Origin: Diabrotica undecimpunctata
Taxonomy: Eukaryota; Arthropoda; Insecta; Coleoptera; Chrysomelidae
Direction: 5' to 3'
Assembly (NCBI RefSeq): GCF_040954645.1
Contig: NC_092812.1
Location: 5,005,001 to 5,069,000, forward strand
Length of the DNA stretch: 64,000 nt
Shown in pieces: positions 56,150 through 64,000 of the stretch; the first letter of the stretch is position 1, and each line of letters opens with the position of its first letter. A program made the translations under genes and the position numbers. The notes under the pieces were generated by a model that saw nothing but the letters and a program-made list of their open reading frames with translations, had not been told where the DNA came from and made no database searches.

Positions 56150-58275
56150 TACATTTTTTTTTGTTTTTTTTTTAATTGCCGTATGGATAGATTCCAGTAA
56201 GAGCCTAAGAAGTTGACAGGCAACGGTGGGGAAAAATATTTTTAGACATGTACGTCACGGAGCAAGACACCCTGGCATCTTTCGGCCGAGTAGGATACTA
56301 GACCAGAAGACCCCAGGGTAGTGCTGGATTAATCGTGTTCCAGCTAAAACCTTAACCACCGTTCCAAAGAGGTGGTCTTGCCCCTCAATGAACAACTAAA
56401 ATAAAAAACTTAAAACTTATAAATAAACATACCTATTACCATAAATCAGCAAATATTTTAGACATTAGGTCACAAATTAATAAATAATATTGACCAGAAT
56501 TTCAGATCCCTGGATCAATTTTCTTCTTTGTCCTCCTGTTCTTTTCTCTTCATCACACCAGAAATCAGACAGTGTACTTCTCTCCATCCTTTCTCTCTTC
56601 TCAACATTATGTTTACAATGTTTCTTTCATCCAGCCCGAAACCCATTCGCCTCTAGAAATCTCCCCTCTCATTTGCCCATCTCTGGCAGTTAAAAATGTG
56701 GGCGGGAGCGTCCGGTACTTCACAAACAGTACAGTCAGCCGAGGCAGATTTGCCTATTCTATTTGTGAAGGAGCCAAAACTACCATGTCCGGTCAGAAAC
56801 AGCGTCAGGAAGTAGTCTAGTTTTCAAAACTTAAATTCTCACCACCGCCTCAGATCGGGAATAAACTCCTTCATCCACCTTGCCTTTCCGCTATCATTCG
56901 CCCATTCTCTCTACCACTCTACCATCGTTCTTTTTCTCTCATTCTTATCTATATTTACATCCATCCTCCTTGCATACACCCTCGCTCGCTCTTTATACAA
57001 CAAAACGATCAGTATCATCGCTCCAATGTCATTTAGAGCCTCATTTGAAACCGTCCTATATGCGCTAGATACCCTGAGGAGCATTTGCCTTTGCGATCAG
57101 CTTAGTGTATTTCGCAGTATTTAGTACGCTACACCACACGGGGACACTTAGGTAACCACCGACTGAAAAACTCCATTTAACACCTTTCTTTTGGTGCTAC
57201 CTGGACTTCCAATGTTTGGCATCAGCCGTATCAACACCTTTCGATTTCGGTTTGCCTTCTCTACCATCTTTTCGATGTGTACTCCGCACGTTAGTCCTTC
57301 CGACCGTCAGACTCCCAGATACTTAATCTATTTAACCGGTGCAACCTCCACACCTTCCACTATAAAGCGAAGAGAGGACCCTTTAAGAACTAACACCTCA
57401 GTTTTCTGAGACGCTCGCTGTAGATCGTTTTCTCTTATCTACCTACTAATGCGGGGCAGGGCTATATCAGCCGCATTAGCCATCTTCGTCTTCTGACTCG
57501 CTTTTGAAATCAGTGCGAGATCATCGGCATAAGCTACAAGAGTGCATTCCCTTGGCATCTGTAGCCTCAACATCCCGTCTTATAGAACATTTCACAGGAT
57601 GGAACCTAGTACTGAACCCTGCGGAACACCTGGCGACAAACTGATGCTGGTATATTTTTCTATTATGGACCTCTCAGTAAAGTATCTGCCAATTACGTTG
57701 ACGATGTACTTACCAACGCCCAATTATCTCAGCCTGGACATAATTTTTTCCCATGATGCCATATTAAAGGCATTCTTGCCGTCAAGCAGACTGAGAGTCA
57801 CCCATCTCCTTTTATCCTGCGTAACTAAAGAGGTTTTTTCTGTGACCGTATCTATGGTGGACCTTTAAGACCTAAAACCATATTGGCGGTCGCTCAGCGC
57901 ATGCTTTTCTTCTAGCTGTCACTCAAGGCGGCCTTTTACAAGCTGCTTGTACAATTTAGCTATCGAACTAAGAAGGGAAATTGGCCGAAATCGCACCTCT
58001 TCCTCTTTACCTCTACCTTTCGGGATAAGGACAACCTTAGCTTCTTTTAACATTGTTGGAACCTGCTGTTGTTCAAGCAGTTTGTTTAGCAATGTGAGTA
58101 AAACCTGCCATTTTTGCCAGGTGCCTTTGGAACAGCCTCGCCGAGTTCCAACTCAGTAAAAGGTTCCGCATCTACGAAAGCAATAACCCTTTCACGCCTA
58201 TCCTTCATTTGAGGAAAGAGTTCCCGTATTAAACAAAGATGCTACTCCTCAGGCGGGGGTATGGTGTCTTTTTCC
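56150..58275 (-). mobile_element. R1-type LINE, 5'-truncated, inverted copy
   Basis: Same family as 38299..39545 but longer and on the minus strand. The 3' untranslated part (56170..56480) matches that copy. The poly(A) tail appears as T-runs at 56152..56172. The 5' end is cut just before the RT. No convincing target duplication was seen. Confidence 0.85.
56490..58275 (-). pseudogene. R1-type RT and C-terminal zinc region
   Basis: It starts LFPQMKDRRERVIAFVDAEP then FTELELGEAV. RT blocks: FRPISLLSSIAKLYKQLV, EEKHALSDRQYGFRS, GKNAFNMASWEKI (motif A area), GVPQGSVLG (B), LVAYADDLALISKASQ (C, intact YADD), SLRFIVEGVEVAPVK, IKYLGV, and a C-terminal part matching 38672..39208. Frameshifts and stops, for example in the LGSIL block where a stop replaces Trp, make it inactive. 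Endonuclease and ORF1 are absent. Confidence 0.85.
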
Positions 58276-58279
58276 TCTT

Positions 58280-59135
58280 GGTCTTACATTTAGTTAATAT
58301 CAATAAACACCAAACGCTGTTTTTATAATAATAAATATTTATAACTCTGTCAGTAAATTATCCCAATAATTTACTGACTTGCTAATACTGGTATTTTTCT
58401 TTTATTGACTTCCTCTTTTAATATGGGTACCCAGATCCTACTGCATTTTGCCAAAAAATTTGCGATGCAATTGTTCTCATTTAGCATAGTTAACGCCGAT
58501 TCTTTGATTTTTTTCTTTTTACCATCTATTTTTTTTTATAAAAACGCCACTTACACAAATGTTGTTAACGAGATGAGTTAGTAGCTTTACATTTATTTTT
58601 ATTTCGTCTGATCCACAAGATTTCCAATTCTTTGAAAAATGTTATCCCATGTTTTACTTCTATGTTTCGGATTAGGGGTCCTTATATTTCTCACTTGGAC
58701 TTCTGTTGCAATTCAGATTTGTCTTCCGCGACGGATCTTGCAATAAAATCCTTCCATACTGGCATTTCTTCGCTTTGTTTTTAATTATTGTTCCTTTGTG
58801 GTCAGCTATAATAAGTATATTATGTTTCTTGTTATTGTAGTAGGTTTCCTTTTAATTCTTTTCTAGCGGTTGAATGCATCATGTTTATTCTGTAGGCTTT
58901 ATACACAAATATAATAAACCAAGTATAATATTTTCCAGTTTTGTGATTGAGATATGAGGCTTTTACTAGGTAATAATAATGTTTTAAGATATTAGTCGAT
59001 ATTTATGACATTTAACTGGTTTTCCCCGAAAATTTTATTAACAGCTGTTTGTAGTTATAGTTATTATTGATATGAATGAAAGGCAGTTTTATAAAAAAAA
59101 CATATATATTTCGAATATAATAATAACAATATTAT
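58280..59135. other. No recognisable gene
   Basis: AT-rich with no coding motif. The right end may be 3' flank of the transposase-like gene. Confidence 0.4.
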
Positions 59136-59137
59136 TA

Positions 59138-59440
59138 TTATAAGCCTTCCTCGTCCGATTCGTCACTGAAAGCAGGCTCTGGCAAGATGTCTGTTACATC
59201 ATTTCCCGTTTTCAAATAACGATACCACCCGTGATATTCCTCCGGTATCACTCCCTTATCACATAGCTGTACCAAATCTCCCTTTTTTTGTTATGCTAAT
59301 TGGCAAATGTGCATCATAAAGTCGCTAAAGTTCTTCGAGATTGCTTGTATTAGTTGATAACTTGGCGTGCTTTTTTCTTGTTGACTGTCGTGCAGTATCA
59401 GTAAGGATATAATTGAAGCTTGTTGACATGTTGTTTTGTA
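59138..59440 (-). pseudogene. Transposase-like protein, C-terminal segment
   Basis: It reads LTDTARQSTRKKHAKLSTNT, LYDAHLPISITKKGDLVQLC and DKGVIPEEYHGWYRYL, ending LPEPAFSDESDEEGL with a stop at 59138..59140. The KKxDLxxLxxxGVIPxxYHxxY pattern is the end of the same protein family as the segments at 59920..60929 and 61210..62176. One in-frame stop and a small frameshift are present. Confidence 0.65.
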
Positions 59441-59915
59441 TAAAACTTAATGAGGTCGCTGGTTAAATGATATTCGATAAATAATAATAACGAAAAAAAT
59501 GAAATAATTTGTTTGTAAATCAATTAGCGAAAAATAGCAAATACAACTGTGAATAAATTAAGAAATTAACTGGTCTTACTCATTATTGATGTTTGTACAA
59601 AGAATATAGACTTACCTTTTGAAATATTGGAATCGTAGCAAAGGAAATCTCGTTGGTACTGCGTCGTGGCGTCGGCCGACGCGGCTCTCTGGCACGAGAG
59701 CCAACAAACGAGAGGTGCGTTTCGTAGGCTGTCTTGAGATGAAGTGTCTTGAGTTGAGACTTAAGACGGCCAAAAGCCACCCTCTGACCACGCTTCGAGG
59801 TGGTCGGTAGCAAGAGGACAAACCCATAAATCACTCTATTGTGTTGCGATTTAGAATGCGATACTTTAAGTTAATTGAGACTGTAATACGAAACCGTACA
59901 CACGTTTCTATATTG
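59441..59915. other. Insert with GC-rich, LTR-like sequence
   Basis: It breaks the transposase-like gene. The part 59640..59830 is unusually GC-rich for this window (GTCGGCCGACGCGGC). Near 59912 the sequence TATTGGCGACAC resembles the junction between a 5' LTR and the internal region of some insect LTR elements. No TG...CA boundaries or target copies were fixed. Small open frames here have no recognised motif. Confidence 0.3.
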
Positions 59916-59919
59916 GCGA

Positions 59920-60929
59920 CACAAAAGGAGTCAAATTCTTCGTACTTAAACATAATACATGAGACAACCAGATTTTACAGGAAGTAATATATTTTACGAA
60001 AGTCGTTAGAATACATAGCATTGAATTAGACCACATTACAGTACCGTAACAGAAAAATAATAAATGTAAAAATAAGAAATAAAGTGTATACTTTCCCAAA
60101 CACATGTCATAATTAAAATAGATTCTGTTTGTCTCTCCTTTCATGAATCTCATTCTTTTTATCTTCAACCACATTATTTTTTCGCCGTTTTGGTCTTTTG
60201 TCCGGTTTGTAATTAAAGTATGTGACACATTTTTTAAATTATAAAAGTCGTAGTATTTAAATTCTTTACATTTGTATGGTTCTATACATACTTTTTTATC
60301 ATTAACCTTGATATTTTTGGTTCCTCTTATATTTTGAAAAACAGACAAGTAATCTGGCATCCCATAGTTAGATCTGTGTTTTTTAGAGGTTTCGATACTA
60401 CTAGGCATAGAGTCAACTTCCATATAGGAATGTCCAGACTCTAAAAATTTGTGTTCAATAATATTTAAATGGTCTATGTTTTGACAGCCCATAATAGTAA
60501 GGCTGCAATATGCTAATTACGATTCTGTCGTCCGCAGGTATCAGAAAATAAACTTATTTCACTTACATATTGTGGAACACATTTTGATAATTAGTGGAGT
60601 ATAATGCTTCCTATGTCAGAACTTCCTCGTCTACCGTTAATTTCTGACCAGGCAAAACAGTAAGCTGCATTTGGTAATGAGGCTTCATATACACACAACT
60701 TTTAGACGCATAATTTTCGAGAATAATATAGTTGTCCAGTCAATCCACTTGGAATCTGTAGTACGGCCTGTAGATCGAAAGTAATTGAAACAAAATCTCG
60801 TTGTTCATTAGATCTTTTCTTATCATTTTATTTTTCAAGATTACATACTTCTTTTCCTTTCTGATGTTTTCTGTAACTGTCTTCTAAATCCGATTTGTCA
60901 GTTGGATTCGCCCTATCATATTACAAACT
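59920..60929 (-). pseudogene. Transposase-like protein, DDE-like core
   Basis: Down the minus strand: DQCLVCNMIG at the break, SDLEDSYRKHQKGKEVCN, DFVSITFDLQAVLQIPSG, QLYYSRKLCV, FAWSEINGRRGSSDIGS, SLFSDTCGRQNRN, then an open frame from 60492 with FLESGHSYMEVDSMPSSIE, KEFKYYDF and KIMWLKIKRMRFMKG. FDLQ, FSDTCxGQNRN and GHSYMExDSxHxxIE are conserved in a multi-copy insect protein family. They look like the acidic residues of a DDE transposase; the superfamily is not known to me. Frameshifts are present. Confidence 0.65.
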
Positions 60930-60939
60930 AAACATTGAT
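60930..60939. repeat. Target-site duplication, left copy (AAACATTGAT)
   Basis: Repeated exactly at 61200..61209, bracketing the LINE tail. Removing the insert joins KKDQC to LVCNMIG in one frame. Confidence 0.85.
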
Positions 60940-61199
60940 TAAAATATACTATCATACTATCAAAATTAGAAAGACGTCATATCTAGGACGCATAATGCGC
61001 CATAGGGAATTTGAGCAGCTCCAGGTAATATTAGAAGGCAAGATTGAAGGTAAAAGGGGCATAGGACGAAAGAAAAAATCTTGGTTACGAAACATCAGAG
61101 ATTGGACAAAAGGAAATGAAATAATTCATGAAGCCCAGAACAGAGAGAAATTTGCCATATTGATCGCCAACCTAAACAGAGAAGGCACTTAGGAGAAGG
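60940..61199 (+). mobile_element. 5'-truncated LINE tail in the transposase-like gene
   Basis: It encodes KTSYLGRIMRHREFEQLQVI, KIEGKRGIGRKKKSWLRNI and AILIANLNREGT with a stop and a short GGAGAAGGA end. Same tail type as 2198..2362 and 25927..26105. The frame is open over 85 codons. Confidence 0.85.
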
Positions 61200-61209
61200 A
61201 AACATTGAT

Positions 61210-62176
61210 CTTTTTTAGGAACAAAAAAGCTTAAATTATAGTCGTTAGAAAATATTCTACGATATGTAATTTCGCTAACACCTTTTAGTTTCTTCTTCTC
61301 ACAGTCATTTATATAAAGTTGGTATATTTTTCTTATACTTAAATTTTTGTGCAAATATCTACGCTTTGAACTTTGGCTAATATAATGTGGGCCCATGGTT
61401 GGAAAAGACTCAATATGAGCCTTCACGATTTTTCGGGTTTTATTGCTTGTTTTATTTGGAGGTGTATGCTTGCCGCTTTTATCTGTATCTGCATAACAGC
61501 CTAGCATATTAGTTTTCCTTACAACATCTTGTATTAACAACGCTGATATACAAAGTGTCTTACAAAAAAATTTCTCACATACCTGTATGTCTTGACCATT
61601 CAAAGAAAAGTAACACTTTTTGGAAAATGCACGTGGTTTTTTAAACTTCGACGAACTGCAACGACTCTCTTTGGTGGCTCCGTTTTAATACCTGCAATAA
61701 GAAAATGTTTCTGGCCTATACATTCTAACTTTAAATAATCACGACATAGTCTTTGTCTGTAATATTCGCTGAAATAACTGGCACATTTGTAAAAGCACTC
61801 TGAACAATTAACTGGTTTTGGCAATTTTGCTGGTCGATTCTTTCTTTTTTATCTCATAGGGCAAACCCTCAGCACGCCTCCTTTTTGCGACATTTATTAC
61901 CCAATCTTTGGAGTTAGCTTTTCTCCAACGTTTTAGTGGACGTACGTCTTTCCATACTTTGCCAAGAAGTAGATTTAATATCCAACTAGCTATTTCAGTT
62001 GACACTAAATTGTTCGTGGGTGCACCTATTTCAGTATCTTTTTTCTTATCATTTAGGTTATCAAGAATAGCTGTGTGTAATTCATATAGACTTCCTAGAG
62101 AGAGCGATCCCTATTCACTTGGCTGATATGTGGGGTCTACATCTGAAAAATCACTATCAAAAATTGATTCCATCAT
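61210..62176 (-). pseudogene. Transposase-like protein, N-terminal segment
   Basis: The start at 62176 gives MMESIFDSDFSDVDPTYQPS, then STEIASWILNLLLGKVWKDV, WRKANSKDWVINVAKRRRAE, a cysteine-containing CSECFYKCA segment, FFCKTLCISALLIQDVVRK, SFPTMGPHYISQSSKRRYLH, KNLSIRKIYQLYINDCEKK, RRIFSNDYNLSFFVPKKDQC. The combination W-x-x-N-x-x-K-R-x-x-x-G-x-x-Y, FPxxxxHYxxxxSKxxYL and FNLSFxxPKKDxC is shared by a repeat-borne insect family of about 600 to 800 residues. At least one stop (after QPSE) and several frameshifts exist. It has no introns in the window, consistent with a mobile-element gene. Confidence 0.65.
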
Positions 62177-62199
62177 TGAGACTATATTGTTCTAAGAAA

Positions 62200-62850
62200 C
62201 ATCAAGAATTGAACTGCTGTCTTCAGTTATTCTATCTGTGTATGTGTTATATATTTCTATCTAAATTTTAACTCAACCCGTTTTCAGGTAAAATGAAGTA
62301 AGTGTACTTAAAGTTTTTTACTAGTCGATATAAAAGAGAAATTTTAATAAATCATACACGTAAAATGTATTAAAGACAATTATCATCTTTTTACTGAATA
62401 TTGTATGCAGTAGTAGAAATATATTGTTTTCCGGCATAATAATATATGTGGGCTTACTTTGTTTTACATGCAACAGAACTTTGATTTTATGGAAGTAAGA
62501 AGCGATATATCGTTTTATTTGAAAACAAAAAGTTGGTTAGGTTTAACTTATTTGTTTATTACACAAATTATCTGCTGAATGGTAAGTCGTATCATTTATT
62601 GAGTTTTACCTGTATGTAAAAGTTGAGAATTTTGGTATACTTAACTCAATATTTTAAAGTTTGTCATTTACCTGGTTTTCGCAGTATACCGACGATATAT
62701 CAGTCATGTTGATTAATAGTTGATGTGTTAACTAGCAGCTTTCTACAGTACTTATTTACAAACAAATTGCGAAATCAATGTGACTTTTTATGTAGAATTA
62801 TAGATTTGTACCAAAAAAGCAATTACAGATACCTAAAAACACTTTAGGAC
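62200..62850. other. No recognisable gene
   Basis: AT-rich upstream flank of the transposase-like gene. No terminal inverted repeat was recognised. Confidence 0.4.
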
Positions 62851-62853
62851 CAA

Positions 62854-63102
62854 ATGTTAGAAAATACAGATGCTATTTTGTATGTTCGGAACAATAATAA
62901 TCATAGATATTTTCAAGTAAAATATATCCCAAATAAAATTGGGAAAGTCACCACAAGACATGAAGAGAGCCTCCACAAACATCCTAACCTTGAAGTGGTC
63001 AGAATCAACACTAGAGAGAAAGAACTAAACTCTTTGTGCTTATGTAAGGGTTGTGTAATTGTAAGGCAAGAAAATTGCATTGTAGCTACAATAGGGTATT
63101 GA
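62854..63102 (+). CDS. Unassigned 82-codon frame, possibly a LINE tail
   Basis: The piece KVTTRHEESLHKHPNLEVVR is reminiscent of the RxxxRLxxHPNxxA segment near the C-terminus of some Jockey-like LINE proteins. Nothing else supports this. The frame ends at a TGA at 63102. I would not call it a gene without homology. Confidence 0.25.
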   Translation: MLENTDAILYVRNNNNHRYFQVKYIPNKIGKVTTRHEESLHKHPNLEVVRINTREKELNSLCLCKGCVIVRQENCIVATIGY

Positions 63103-63109
63103 GCAATTC

Positions 63110-64000
63110 AGCGGTACTACTATGCAATGTAGCTATACCAAAAAAAAATTGTAATTTAGATAAAAAGACTAAGGTGGACTACAAATAACATCTAGATCAC
63201 AAACTGCCTTTTTGAAATTTTAGGTGAAAAATACTGGAAATTCTAGTCGATTAATTGAATTCCCATTGTTAATAAATAAAAAATGTATGGAAATATATTA
63301 CAATAGGTATTAATGACAATGTCATATTAAAAAAAAACAAAACTAATAAAACAGTATAAAAATTAACGTTTATAAATAAAATAATTATTACAAAAAATTA
63401 AAAACTTCATGGTCTTAAAAGTTGAAATATTCCAAAGTATTATCAAATTTTCGGGACTTCATAGAATCCAATCTTATTAGACCTGTATCGATCGTGAAAC
63501 AAAAATAAGAATTGATGACCTGTTCCAGCTTTTGAAACAAAGACAGTTTTTGTGTAACTTTACGGGTCAAGTATAGTCATTCTGTCTGTTTCAGAACATT
63601 TCATTTAGTATTTTATGTTGCTTACGAAAGGAGATATCTTACAAAAAATAACACCGGACAAAAAATAAATTGAAACATTATACTTTACAAGGTCAAATCG
63701 GCTAAAGTTGAAGATGGGAAATATTTTTTTAGGATTTTTATTATCACCGTCGTGTAGAAAATGTAGGAAGTATCTCTAGAATCGAGAAATTTGTTTTGAA
63801 ATGGATGTAGTGTTTAACTTCCGACACTTGGTCACATACACTGTGTGTCAGCCAAATGGAATAAATTATCTAATAAATAAATAAGGAAGTATTCGAAAAA
63901 ACGGTCGAACACGTCGATTAGTATTTATTGTTGCGGATTTTTTTCCACAAAAACGCTCCATAGATCGCTTTAGACATTTTTGGAAAGCAATGTCCTATAC
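63110..64000. other. No recognisable gene
   Basis: AT-rich to the window edge, with no motif recognised. Confidence 0.45.

Noticed and set aside
59619..59810. Arginine-rich 63-codon frame in the GC-rich island
   Set aside because: Open on both strands because of GC-rich composition; no motif and no link to the surrounding gene.

Overview
The window reads as a stretch of AT-rich arthropod, most likely insect, genomic DNA. The evidence is the repeat content: insect-type non-LTR retrotransposons (Jockey, R1, LOA-like and RTE-like), Penelope-like elements, a gypsy fragment, piggyBac, hAT, Tc1 and other IS630/Tc1/mariner relatives, and long (TA)n arrays. No bacterial-style operon, no tRNA or rRNA gene and no CRISPR array was seen. 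I found no convincing multi-exon host gene. The only candidate for non-transposon coding sequence is a 113-codon frame at 40639..40980 (minus) with a weak resemblance to an F5/8 type C (discoidin) domain.

Region by region. 1..5.6 kb: a decayed piggyBac transposase gene (minus, 5009 down to about 1145) is split by a 2214-bp hAT element (1940..4153, 8-bp target duplication CATGCTGC), which itself carries a short LINE 3' tail: three levels of nesting. 5.6..8.5 kb: an RTE-like LINE (minus) with endonuclease and reverse transcriptase (RT), interrupted by a second LINE tail. 9.0..9.7 kb: a Jockey-type RT fragment. 10.2..11.6 kb and 15.0..16.8 kb: two transposases of one IS630/Tc1/mariner family in opposite orientations, with LINE RT fragments and a gypsy integrase end plus LTR between them. 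18.3..23.95 kb: a Penelope-like element region bounded by inverted repeats, with degenerate tandem 3' units and a foldback. 24.2..25.5 kb: a Tc1 pseudogene. 25.6..26.8 kb: an unclassified repeat in direct and inverted copies. 26.8..29.6 kb: Jockey/BS-like LINE pieces. 30.5..38 kb: two Jockey-type elements head to tail. 38.3..39.5 kb: a 5'-truncated R1-type LINE with a 13-bp target duplication.

41.1..43.2 kb and 53.0..55.1 kb are a direct 2-kb segmental duplication. It holds the ORF1-like part of a LOA-like LINE, an RTE tail and the 3' end of a piggyBac gene. Between the copies lie a LINE 3' end with an open 267-codon frame, an RTE-like LINE, a near-perfect 973-bp palindrome made of two inverted Penelope-like 3' ends (47991..48963) flanked by (TA)n, and a nearly complete LOA-like LINE. 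56.2..58.3 kb holds a second, inverted copy of the R1-type LINE. 59.1..62.2 kb holds a fragmented intronless gene of an insect repeat-borne, DDE-transposase-like protein family with two insertions.

Almost everything recognisable is dead or truncated, so the genes do not work together as a pathway. The window is a nested record of transposition. I do not see a clear new biological system. The most unusual structures are the Penelope palindrome, the inverted-repeat-bounded Penelope block and the transposase-like gene near the right end. Family calls were made by eye from protein motifs and no database search was run.
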